The notes below the pieces were generated by a model. The model saw only the letters and a list, made by a program, of their open reading frames with translations. It made no database searches and was not told the origin of the DNA. From NCBI GenBank assembly GCA_900755005.1, contig CAAEEX010000113.1, positions 1 through 46,618 on the forward strand: DNA of 46,618 bases. Reading direction: 5' to 3'. The DNA is from an uncultured Collinsella sp. Lineage in GTDB: Bacteria > Actinomycetota > Coriobacteriia > Coriobacteriales > Coriobacteriaceae. Of this stretch, positions 39,989-46,618 are shown one piece after another; the first letter of the stretch is position 1; each line of letters starts with the position of its first letter. Made by a program: the position numbers and the translations under genes.

Positions 39989-40133
39989 GGGAATCCGGGG
40001 GCGTGACGGGGGCTTCTCTCCGGAACATTCCGCAGGACGCAAAGAGGCTCCGCAGCGCGAAGCGCGATGCGGAGCCTCTTTGCATGTCCGAGGACGTTCC
40101 GGAGAGAAGCCCCCGTCACGCCCCCGGATTCCC
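39989..40133. repeat. Nested 145-bp palindrome after groEL
   Basis: The outer arms, 39989-40026 and 40096-40133, are perfect reverse complements over 38 bp. Inside, 40039-40053 and 40069-40083 pair perfectly over 15 bp (GCAAAGAGGCTCCGC), and the centre holds GCGC-GAA-GCGC. Each 12-base internal loop can itself fold (TCC/GGA and GTCC/GGAC), giving a cloverleaf-like outline. It begins 26 bases after the groEL stop and lacks a T-run. Confidence 0.92.
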
Positions 40134-40159
40134 GGTGGGAGTTCTAGACCTTGTCGGCC

Positions 40160-41797
40160 TTAGTACATACCGCCGCCCTGCTGACCAGCGGTAGCAGCAG
40201 CGATAGCGTCCTCAAGCTGAGTGTTCTTGGGCACATCGGAGACGGTAGCCTCGGTGATGAGGATCAGGCTGGCGACAGAAGCAGCATTCTGCAGGGTGAC
40301 GCGGCTAACCTTGACGGGGTCGAGGACGCCCATCTCGATCATGTCGCCCCACTCGCCGTTGGCAGAGTTGAGACCCTGGCCGGCGGGCAGCTCGGCAACC
40401 TTGTCGACCACGACAGCGCCCTCAAAACCAGCGTTCTTGGCGATAGTAGCGACCGGAGCAGTCAGAGCCTTCTTGACGATGTCGACGCCGATCTTCTCCT
40501 CGGGGTCGTCGATCTCGACAGCATCGAGCGCAGGAGCAGCGTCCATGAAGGCGACGCCGCCGCCGGCGACAATGCCCTCCTCGACAGCAGCACGGGTAGC
40601 CTGCAGGGCGTCCTCGACGCGGTGCTTGATCTCCTTGAGCTCGGACTCGGTAGCAGCGCCGACCTTGATGACGGCAACGCCACCGGAGAGCTTGGCCAGG
40701 CGCTCCTGGAGCTTCTCGCGGTCGAAGTCAGAGGTGGTGTTCTCCATCTCACCCTTGATCTGAGCGATACGAGCGTCGATGGCCTCCTTGGAGCCAGCGC
40801 CGCCGACGACGACGGTGTTGTCCTTGGAGATAGTGACGGACTTAGCGGTACCGAGCATATCTGCGGTGATGTCAGCGACCTTCACGCCCAGCTCGTCCAG
40901 GGCAGCCTGGCCACCGGTGAGGACGGCGATGTCCTCCAGGATGCGCTTGCGGCGATCGCCGTAGCCCGGGGCCTTGACGGCGCAGACGTTGAGGGCGCCA
41001 CGGATCTTGTTGAGGACGAGGGTCGGCAGAGCCTCGCCATCGATGTCCTCAGCGATGATGAGCAGGCCACGGCCAGCGCGCTGGACAGCCTCGAGAACAG
41101 GCATGATGTCCTGGACGCTGGAGATCTTCTGGTCGGTGATGAGGATGTACGGATCCTTCATCACGGCCTCCATGCGGTCGTTATCCGTGACGAAGTAAGC
41201 GGAGACATAGCCCTTATCGAACTGCATGCCCTCGACGGTGTCGATGGTGATGTCGAACGTCTGGGAATCCTCGACGGTGATGACGCCGTCCTTGCCCACG
41301 ACCTCCATGGCCTCGGCGATCTTCTCGCCGACCTCGGGGTCACCGGCGGAGATGGTACCGACGGAAGCAATCTGCTCCTTGGTCTCGACCGGCTTGGCCT
41401 GCTTCTTCATCTCGGCGACGGCGGCGTTGACGGCCTTGTCGATGCCGCGACGGATGGCCAGCGGGTTGGCGCCAGCGGCGACGTTGCGCAGACCGTCGTT
41501 GACGATGGCTTGAGCGAGCAGGGTTGCGGTGGTGGTGCCGTCACCCACGGTGTCGTTGGTCTTGGTGGCGACCTCCTTCACCAGCTGAGCGCCCATGTTC
41601 TCGATGTTGTCCTCGAGCTCGATCTCCTTGGCGACAGAAACGCCGTCGTTGGTGATGGTCGGGGCGCCGAACGTGCGCTGCAGCGCAACGTAGCGGCCCT
41701 TGGGGCCCATGGTGACGGTAACGGCGTCGGCCAGGGTGTTGACGCCCTTGGCGAGCTTAGCGCGGGCATCGGTGTTGAACGTAATGTTCTTTGCCAT
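40160..41797 (-). CDS. groL: GroEL, 60-kDa chaperonin
   Basis: This protein of 545 residues forms the 14-mer folding chamber with GroES. All landmarks are present: VTMGPKGRYV, NDGVSVAKEIELED, the ATPase loop VGDGTTTATLLAQAI, the apical domain (about 190-370), GGGVAFMDAAPAL and a flexible tail ending GGGMY (shorter than the Escherichia GGM repeat). GGAGG precedes the ATG. It follows groES by 96 bases. I found no CIRCE element of consensus form in this gap or before groES. Confidence 0.97.
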   Translation of the reverse strand: MAKNITFNTDARAKLAKGVNTLADAVTVTMGPKGRYVALQRTFGAPTITNDGVSVAKEIELEDNIENMGAQLVKEVATKTNDTVGDGTTTATLLAQAIVNDGLRNVAAGANPLAIRRGIDKAVNAAVAEMKKQAKPVETKEQIASVGTISAGDPEVGEKIAEAMEVVGKDGVITVEDSQTFDITIDTVEGMQFDKGYVSAYFVTDNDRMEAVMKDPYILITDQKISSVQDIMPVLEAVQRAGRGLLIIAEDIDGEALPTLVLNKIRGALNVCAVKAPGYGDRRKRILEDIAVLTGGQAALDELGVKVADITADMLGTAKSVTISKDNTVVVGGAGSKEAIDARIAQIKGEMENTTSDFDREKLQERLAKLSGGVAVIKVGAATESELKEIKHRVEDALQATRAAVEEGIVAGGGVAFMDAAPALDAVEIDDPEEKIGVDIVKKALTAPVATIAKNAGFEGAVVVDKVAELPAGQGLNSANGEWGDMIEMGVLDPVKVSRVTLQNAASVASLILITEATVSDVPKNTQLEDAIAAATAGQQGGGMY

Positions 41798-41893
41798 AGT
41801 GGGTAATCCTCCAAAAGAAATGTGACTCGCGTCGCCGCTTCCGAGTCCTATGCGACGATCGCGTTCAAAGACGAATCAGAGATTCTGACGAGA

Positions 41894-42187
41894 CTAGGCC
41901 TCGACGACGGCGTAGATGTCGTCGGCGCGCATCAGCAGATACTTCTCGCCGTCGACCTTGACCTCGTTGCCACCGAACTTACCGTAGATGACAACGTCGC
42001 CGACCTTGACGTCCATGGGGATGCGCTCACCCTTGTCGTTGACCTTGCCGGCGCCAACGGCAACGATGGTGCCGCGCTGCGGCTTCTCCTGGGCGTTGCT
42101 GGCGATATACAGACCAGAAGCGGTCTTCTGCTCGGCCTCGTCGGGCTTGACCAGAACACGATCTGCAAGCGGCTTCAAAGACGACAT
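41894..42187 (-). CDS. groS: GroES, 10-kDa co-chaperonin
   Basis: This protein of 97 residues caps GroEL. It begins MSSLKPLADRVLVKPDEAEQKTASGLYIASNAQEKPQRGTIVAVGAG, with the mobile loop around 17-35, and ends ILLM-like with YLLMRADDIYAVVEA. Length is exactly typical. AGGAGG precedes the ATG. It is first in groES-groEL. Upstream is a 7-bp leader hairpin and then the large nested palindrome, and no heat-shock operator I recognise. Confidence 0.97.
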   Translation of the reverse strand: MSSLKPLADRVLVKPDEAEQKTASGLYIASNAQEKPQRGTIVAVGAGKVNDKGERIPMDVKVGDVVIYGKFGGNEVKVDGEKYLLMRADDIYAVVEA

Positions 42188-42209
42188 GCTTGTTTCCTCC
42201 TTTTTGGGC

Positions 42210-42228
42210 CGCGCGGTTATGCCGCGCG
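42210..42228 (-). other. Leader hairpin upstream of groES
   Basis: CGCGCGG (42210-42216) pairs with CCGCGCG (42222-42228) around TTATG, 23 bases before the groES start and just ahead of its AGGAGG. It would form a stable stem in the 5' leader and might limit ribosome access at low temperature; this is speculation. Confidence 0.5.
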
Positions 42229-42324
42229 AATTAACCCTTTTTGTTTGCGTACGCGTTGAATGGTACCCACGAATGGCGGGTTATACAACACGGAGTCAAA
42301 AAATCTTATTTTTTGGCACTTAGA

Positions 42325-42535
42325 TTTTCTGAATGCCGGGGGATAACTTAGCGATGCCTCCCGTGTGGCTCCGGAGGGGCGGGGCATAAGGTTTCCTGCT
42401 CGGGCAGTCCTGCTCGCACGAAGGCCACATTAAGTGGCCTTCGGCTCGTGCGGAACTCGCGATAAACCTTATGCCCCGCCCCTCCGGAGCCACACGGGAG
42501 GCAGGTTAACTAATTCGGGCCCGGCATTCAGAAAA
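42325..42535. repeat. Three-tier 211-bp palindrome upstream of groES
   Basis: Tier 1: 42325-42340 and 42520-42535 pair perfectly over 16 bp (TTTTCTGAATGCCGGG). Tier 2: 42356-42394 and 42464-42502 pair perfectly over 39 bp. Tier 3: a central hairpin CGAAGGCCAC-ATTAA-GTGGCCTTCG (42419-42443), with a side hairpin CTGC/GCAG before it. The unpaired stretches between tiers 1 and 2 are AT-rich (about 15 and 17 bases). No ORF, transposase or T-run accounts for it. Confidence 0.93.
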
Positions 42536-43006
42536 GTCAGTGCAGCAAAATGGCGATGCGGATAGCGACATGTGCATGGTTTTCGCTGCGCGCACGGGTC
42601 CCCTGGGGAGCACCGTGCATTTTTGGGAGTATTCAGCAGACTAGGACGGCTGCATACGTGCCGGACACACCATATTGGTCCCAAGGACGCCTTCGGCCGG
42701 CGATTTTGGTCGGCAGGCAAACCCCGTCAGGACAGAAAGGCATGCCTCACGCCGCACCGGAGCACAAAATGACGTCAATCTCTGCAACGTTACTCAGCCG
42801 CAGCGGCACAGGCAGAGCTCGCGGTGCTGAATACTCCGTTTTTTGCACGGCGCGGACGGGGGTACATCAGGATCCGGAAGAACATCCCAGCCTTTTTATG
42901 CAATTCGTAATGGAAAGTATGCAAAACACCTAGAGATAGCATTGTTGCTGTCCAAATTGGGCGCGGGGCGGCGGGGACGCTCCTAACGAACCCCCCATTT
43001 GCAAAC
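42536..43006. other. Gene-free interval upstream of the groES-side palindrome
   Basis: I see no supported gene in these 471 bases. A 127-codon open frame on the plus strand (42550-42933) has no ribosome site, odd composition and no recognisable motif. The last part (42890-42960) is AT-rich and contains CTGTCCAAATTGGG, related to the dispersed AATTTGG motif near 21710, 30105 and 35735. Confidence 0.5.
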
Positions 43007-43054
43007 AAACGCGGCTCGAGCGCCATCCCAAAATAGGCTGCACGAGCCGCGTTT
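43007..43054 (-). terminator. Terminator after the amidohydrolase gene
   Basis: AAACGCGGCTCG (43007-43018) and CGAGCCGCGTTT (43043-43054) pair perfectly over 12 bp; on the minus strand GTTTGTTTG follows. It lies 19 bases past the stop at 43073. Confidence 0.75.
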
Positions 43055-43072
43055 AACGGTACGACATGAATA

Positions 43073-44710
43073 TTAGCGCTCGTAGACCAGGTTGCCGGCT
43101 AGGTAGGTGGCTTGGACTTTGGTGGCTTGGAGCTCTTGGGGGTCGATGGTGAGCAGGTTTTGGTCCAGGACTACCAGGTCGGCGTACTTGCCGGGCTCCA
43201 GACTGCCGAGGTTTTGCTCGTCGCCCGCTGCATAGGCGCTGCCCAGGGTGTAGTTGCGCAGAGCCGTTGCCGCATCGATACGCTCGCTCGGCAACCAGCC
43301 GCCCTCGGGCCAGTGGCTGCGGGGGTCTTGGCGCGTAATAGCCGTGTAGAGCACGTTCATGCTGGTAACAGCTGTGATGGGGCTATCGGTGCCGAAGGCT
43401 TGACGGATGCCGCGCTGCTTATAGGTCGCAAACGGCCACATGATGCGGCTACGCTCCAAGCCCAGGTCGCGCTCCGGACCACCCGGGTCGAGTGTGATAT
43501 GACAGGGCTGGCTCGAGGCAATGACGTTGAGTTTGCGCAGACGATCGATGTCCTCGGGCAGCAGATTCTCCAAATGCTCAAGCGTATTATGGCCGTGCTG
43601 GGGCAAGCCGTAGAACTCTGCCGTCTCCTCAAAGATATCGAGTGCGGCATGGATGGCACCGTCGCCGATGACGTGGATGCGCACGGTGTGACCGCGCTCC
43701 GCGGCAGCGAGGACCAGCTTGCGCATACGCTCGGCAGGAACCGTCAGGCGACCTTGATCGCCCGGGAAGCGCGGGTTGGTATAGGGCTCAGTAAGATAGG
43801 CCGTATGCTCGCTCGACACGCCGTCAAAGAACTGCTTAAAACCAGGCGCCGAGAGCAGCGCGTTGTTCGCGTAGCGGGTCTGCAGTTCTTCTAAGCGCGA
43901 TTGGTCATCCAGCAGCGTGGGAAAGAGATGGGCGCGGATGCCCAACTTGCCGGCTGCCTGCAGTTTGTCGTAGACGTCGTCGCGGATAAAATCGCAGCCC
44001 GGCATGGGCATGAGCGACATGTCGCAAATCGAGGTAATGCCTTGCTCGGCCATGCGTTTCATTTGGTCGGCATACGCGCTCGCGATACGGTCCTCCCCCA
44101 GCCACTCAAGACAGCGCGGCAGCAGCTGCATGGCCGCAGCCTCATGAGCAATACCCGTGAGCTCGCCATTTGCATCTTTGTCGTAGCTGCCACCCGCCGG
44201 CGGCTCGCTGTCACGCGTCACGCCGAGTGCCTCGAGCGCGCGGCTGTTGAGCCAAAGCGTATGCCCGTCGCCCGAATACATAACGCAGGGACGATCGGGG
44301 AATGCCGCATCGAGCGACGCCTTGGTAGGATGCTCGGGCGGGTCCCAACGGTAGTCGCGCCAGCCCTGCGTCACAACCCAAGCGTCGTCGGGCAAGTCCT
44401 GGGAAAACTCGAGCGCATGTTGTACCAGTGCCGCCTCGGACGTGCCCATATCCATGAGCATGTACGGCGAGGAACCGACCGAGGTATGGAAGAAGTGCAG
44501 ATGAGCGTCATGAAAGCCGGGGCAGACAAACTGCTCGCCGTAGTCGATAACCGACGTGGCGGCAGGAGCGGCGGCGATCACGTCATCGGGCTCACCGACT
44601 GCGACGATACGGTCGTCTGCGATGGCAATCGCCAGCTCGCGGGCGGTATCGATGCCGTCTTGCGCGGTAAAGACGTTCTTGGAGCGGATAATCCGATCGA
44701 TATGTTGCAT
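43073..44710 (-). CDS. YtcJ-like metal-dependent amidohydrolase
   Basis: This protein of 545 residues is of the amidohydrolase-3 type. It has the N-terminal beta-sandwich, the metal motif HDAHLH at 67-72 (following CPGF), HVIGDGAIHAALDIFE with a metal His, HNTLEHLENL, GTDSP near 440 for the catalytic Asp, and the C-terminal GSLEPGKYADLVVLDQNLL typical of the superfamily. Members are often exported or cytosolic hydrolases of N-acyl amino acids or imides; the substrate is unknown and no signal peptide is seen. I use the ATG at 44710 with GGGG just upstream; two ATGs lie 2 and 4 codons earlier. It diverges from the M20D gene. The same frame stays open far upstream, opposite that gene, but is not coding. 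Confidence 0.88.
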   Translation of the reverse strand: MQHIDRIIRSKNVFTAQDGIDTARELAIAIADDRIVAVGEPDDVIAAAPAATSVIDYGEQFVCPGFHDAHLHFFHTSVGSSPYMLMDMGTSEAALVQHALEFSQDLPDDAWVVTQGWRDYRWDPPEHPTKASLDAAFPDRPCVMYSGDGHTLWLNSRALEALGVTRDSEPPAGGSYDKDANGELTGIAHEAAAMQLLPRCLEWLGEDRIASAYADQMKRMAEQGITSICDMSLMPMPGCDFIRDDVYDKLQAAGKLGIRAHLFPTLLDDQSRLEELQTRYANNALLSAPGFKQFFDGVSSEHTAYLTEPYTNPRFPGDQGRLTVPAERMRKLVLAAAERGHTVRIHVIGDGAIHAALDIFEETAEFYGLPQHGHNTLEHLENLLPEDIDRLRKLNVIASSQPCHITLDPGGPERDLGLERSRIMWPFATYKQRGIRQAFGTDSPITAVTSMNVLYTAITRQDPRSHWPEGGWLPSERIDAATALRNYTLGSAYAAGDEQNLGSLEPGKYADLVVLDQNLLTIDPQELQATKVQATYLAGNLVYER

Positions 44711-44878
44711 GGGCATCCCCATCTCTGGCAGGAAATTCAACACCCCCGAGTGTACTCCCCCGCCCTTGTAACAAAACCCCAAGCGGCAAACGGCAACTTT
44801 ACCAGCCCTAGCGGCAGGTGGCATACTGGTGAGAGCCTGTACGATTTTGCGATCAACCCAGCAAGGAGCAAATCGACC

Positions 44879-46342
44879 ATGACGAAGACCAAGGCACAGC
44901 AGATTATGGCGGCGACCGAGGCTCGCGCGGCTGACGACGTCACCGCAGCCATCAAAGATATCGCTACCGAGTTTGAACCCTATATCATCAAGCAGCGCCG
45001 GCACTTCCATAAGCACCCGGAGCTGAGCCTTGCCGAGGAGCGCACGACCTCCGACATCGCCAACCAGCTCGACGCCATGAATATCCCCTACGAGCGTCCG
45101 CTCAAGACCGGCTTGGTGGCAACGCTTCGCGGTACCGCGTCGGATGCCTACCACGAGGACGGCACGCCGCGCCGCCGTATCCTGCTGCGCGCGGATATCG
45201 ACGCCTTGCCCGTCACCGAGCAGACCGGCGAGGAGTTTGCCAGCGTCAACGAGGGCTGCATGCACGCCTGCGGCCACGACTGCCACATCGCCATGATGCT
45301 CGGCACGCTGCAAATCCTGCGCCATATGACCGACGACATCCACGGCGAAGTCCGCATCGTCTTCCAACCCAGCGAGGAAAACGGCCAGGGCGCCAAGCTC
45401 ATGATCGGCACGGGCGTGCTCGACGGCGTCGATGGCGCCTACGCCGCGCACATCTGGAGTGAGGTCGACGCCGGCACCGTGAGCTGCGAGCCCGGACCGC
45501 GCATGGCCAATACCGACTGGTTCCGCATCGACGTCCGCGGCACCTCGTGCCACGGTGCCATGCCCCAGCGCGGTCACGACGCCGTTATGGTTGCCGCCGA
45601 GATCGTCAACGCTCTGCAGACCATCGTTTCGCGCGAGATCAGTCCCTACGAGCCAGCCGTCATTACCGTCGGCGAGCTGCACGGCGGAACCGCGCGCAAC
45701 GTTATCGCCGGCACGGCCTACCTCGCCGGCACGGTGCGCACCTACGGCGATTCGACCCACGAGGAAATGCCGGAGCTCATGCGCCGCATCGTGGAGCATA
45801 CCGCGGCCGCCTTGGGCGCCGAGGCAAAGCTCACCGACTACACCATCGCCAATTACAAGGTCGAAAACGATGCCGCCTCGAGCGAGCGCTGCCGCCAGGC
45901 AGTAATCAAATGCTTGGGCCCCACCGGCCAAGGCCATTACCGCGGCACACTTTCGGGCGAGGATTTTTCGGAGTACCTGCGCCGCGTACCGGGCGTGCTC
46001 GCCTTTGTAGGTACGCGCAACCCCAAGATTGGCGCCACGTACGCCCAACATTCCTGCTTCTACAAGATCGACGAGACTGTGCTGGCAAAGGGCTCCATGG
46101 TGGCCGCCCAGTATGCCATCGACTTTTTGGCCGAGCCCACCCAAGAGGAGCTCGACGGCCCCGCGATCACCGCGGTCGCCGAAACCAACCCCGACTTGGC
46201 CGCCAAGTTGCGCTCTGCCAAGGCCACGTCCGCCGAGGCTCGCGATGCTATCCATGATGCCCGCACGGCGCGCCATGCCGCCATCAAGGGCATCCATGAT
46301 GCACGTGCCGCCGCTCGCCGCGAGGAGAAGCACGACGAGTAG
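44879..46342 (+). CDS. M20D amidohydrolase (IAA-amino acid hydrolase/hippuricase-like)
   Basis: This protein of 487 residues is a metallo-amidohydrolase that cuts N-acyl amino acids or peptides. Motifs: HFHKHPELSLAEE near 42-54, LLRADIDALPV, the metal site MHACGHDCH, QPSEENGQGA and GTSCHGAMP in the dimerisation domain; GTLSGEDFSEY is present near the end of the core. The core is about 400 residues. An N-terminal extension of about 35 residues and a C-terminal Ala/Arg/His-rich tail of about 60 residues, in which IHDAR occurs twice, are extra. The ATG at 44879 follows AAGGAG. The 168-base gap to the divergent amidohydrolase holds both promoters, but I could not assign hexamers. Confidence 0.9.
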   Translation: MTKTKAQQIMAATEARAADDVTAAIKDIATEFEPYIIKQRRHFHKHPELSLAEERTTSDIANQLDAMNIPYERPLKTGLVATLRGTASDAYHEDGTPRRRILLRADIDALPVTEQTGEEFASVNEGCMHACGHDCHIAMMLGTLQILRHMTDDIHGEVRIVFQPSEENGQGAKLMIGTGVLDGVDGAYAAHIWSEVDAGTVSCEPGPRMANTDWFRIDVRGTSCHGAMPQRGHDAVMVAAEIVNALQTIVSREISPYEPAVITVGELHGGTARNVIAGTAYLAGTVRTYGDSTHEEMPELMRRIVEHTAAALGAEAKLTDYTIANYKVENDAASSERCRQAVIKCLGPTGQGHYRGTLSGEDFSEYLRRVPGVLAFVGTRNPKIGATYAQHSCFYKIDETVLAKGSMVAAQYAIDFLAEPTQEELDGPAITAVAETNPDLAAKLRSAKATSAEARDAIHDARTARHAAIKGIHDARAAARREEKHDE

Positions 46343-46386
46343 TCGATCCACGACCATCTCGCAGTCATAGCCGCATCGCGATATCA

Positions 46387-46424
46387 AAGCGGGGGCGGAC
46401 GCTTCGGCACGTCCGCCCCCGCTT
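46387..46424 (+). terminator. Terminator after the M20D gene
   Basis: AAGCGGGGGCGGAC (46387-46400) pairs perfectly over 14 bp with 46411-46424 around GCTTCGGCAC, followed by ATTTG. It stands between convergent genes and may serve both. Confidence 0.8.
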
Positions 46425-46482
46425 ATTTGTCAAGCGCTATTTCTACCGTTTCTACCCCGTCCCCAAATGGCAGGTGGCAGGG

Positions 46483-46618
46483 TTACTCGTCCTGCGGGTC
46501 CTCGTCGGAGCTTGGCGCAGGCTCGGGCTCCGGTTCCGACATGGGCGCGGGGTCGGGCTCAGGCACGGGCACGGGCGCGGGCACAGGCTCAGGCTCAGGC
46601 ACGGGCTCGGGCGCGGGC
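46483..46618 (-). CDS. C-terminus of a Pro-rich protein (partial)
   Basis: Reading the minus strand back from a TAA at 46483-46485 gives an open frame to the window edge of about 44 residues. Nearly every second residue is Pro (EP, VP, AP and DP pairs), ending SSDEDPQDE. Such alternating Pro tails are common on cell-wall or penicillin-binding proteins of actinobacteria, but nothing here identifies the domain before it. The repeat codons (GAGCC, GTGCC, GCGCC) make the DNA look like a GC-rich tandem repeat. Confidence 0.6.
   Translation of the reverse strand, partial: PAPEPVPEPEPVPAPVPVPEPDPAPMSEPEPEPAPSSDEDPQDE

Noticed and set aside
41798..42325. CIRCE or HAIR heat-shock operator near groESL
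   Set aside because: No TTAGCACTC-N9-GAGTGCTAA or CTTGAGT-N7-ACTCAAG was found. A GGCACTT/GAATGCC pairing near 42315-42337 is too weak to call.
42550..42933. 127-codon plus-strand open frame in the groES upstream gap
   Set aside because: No ribosome site, no recognisable domain, unusual Arg/Ser/Thr mix and no neighbours in an operon. Left as gene-free.
43073..46387. An open frame of about 1104 codons on the minus strand covering both end-of-window hydrolases
   Set aside because: Only the part from 44710 down codes for the amidohydrolase. The upstream part is antisense to the M20D gene, whose frame has all metal motifs and a ribosome site.
1..46618. CRISPR array, rRNA genes, prophage or IS transposase
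   Set aside because: No regularly spaced identical repeats, no rRNA-like stretch and no transposase or phage protein was seen in any frame.

Overview
The window looks like chromosome from a high-GC, host-associated anaerobe of the Coriobacteriia (Actinomycetota), most like Collinsella. This is inferred from gene content and protein style (LysRS with an extra tRNA-binding domain, a ThrE-type exporter, fused ECF ATPases, DisA, the non-mevalonate isoprenoid genes ispD and ispE); no database search was possible. Nearly all genes lie on the minus strand. The exceptions are mntP, tRNA-Val and the last complete gene, an M20 peptidase.

Layout. 1-2210: the start of ispD and all of disA (overlapping stop and start), diverging from mntP, which sits behind a Mn2+-sensing yybP-ykoY riboswitch with an intrinsic terminator. 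2251-4780: the M20C dipeptidase pepD and a RelB/PIN toxin-antitoxin pair with a palindromic operator. 4907-11427: a visibly AT-richer island holding what I read as a complete ribosomal-peptide (RiPP) locus: a 36-residue Cys/Gly-rich precursor, a transcription attenuator, an ABC-2 ATPase with two paralogous permeases, a radical SAM/SPASM maturase and an ABC exporter, preceded by a DUF2975 membrane protein and a Cro/C1 regulator. 11556-29247: housekeeping genes clpC, a DUF2798 protein, thrE-like exporter, lysS, greA, tatA, tRNA-Pro, veg-ispE, rdgB-dtd, rph, murI, a HAD phosphatase, murE and asnB. 29435-30122: tRNA-Val with a duplicated 3' end and an AT-rich gene-free remnant with inverted repeats. 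30123-35136: arginine operon argCJBD behind a probable ArgR operator. 35277-36188: two tandem pyridoxamine-oxidase-fold paralogues. 36219-39741: a riboflavin ECF importer (ribU, fused ecfAA', ecfT) under an FMN riboswitch. 39780-42535: groES-groEL bracketed by two very long nested perfect palindromes. 43073-46618: a YtcJ-like amidohydrolase diverging from an M20D amidohydrolase, then the C-terminus of a Pro-rich protein.

How the parts work together. In the RiPP locus the precursor is transcribed first from a near-consensus promoter whose -10 is buried in a 7-5-7 palindrome. A terminator after it should keep peptide mRNA in excess over the processing genes. The SPASM maturase would crosslink the cysteines, and one or both ABC systems would export the product or confer immunity. 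The genes are packed with overlaps or near-zero spacing.

Most worth checking: the RiPP locus and its unusual precursor; the multi-tier palindromes of about 145 and 211 bp flanking groESL; two tandem hairpins after lysS whose stems differ in sequence but keep full pairing; the tRNA-Val 3'-end duplication; and the LysRS-Trbp111 fusion. Coordinates, motifs and repeats were read directly from sequence. Functions rest on family knowledge, and regulation is mostly inference.
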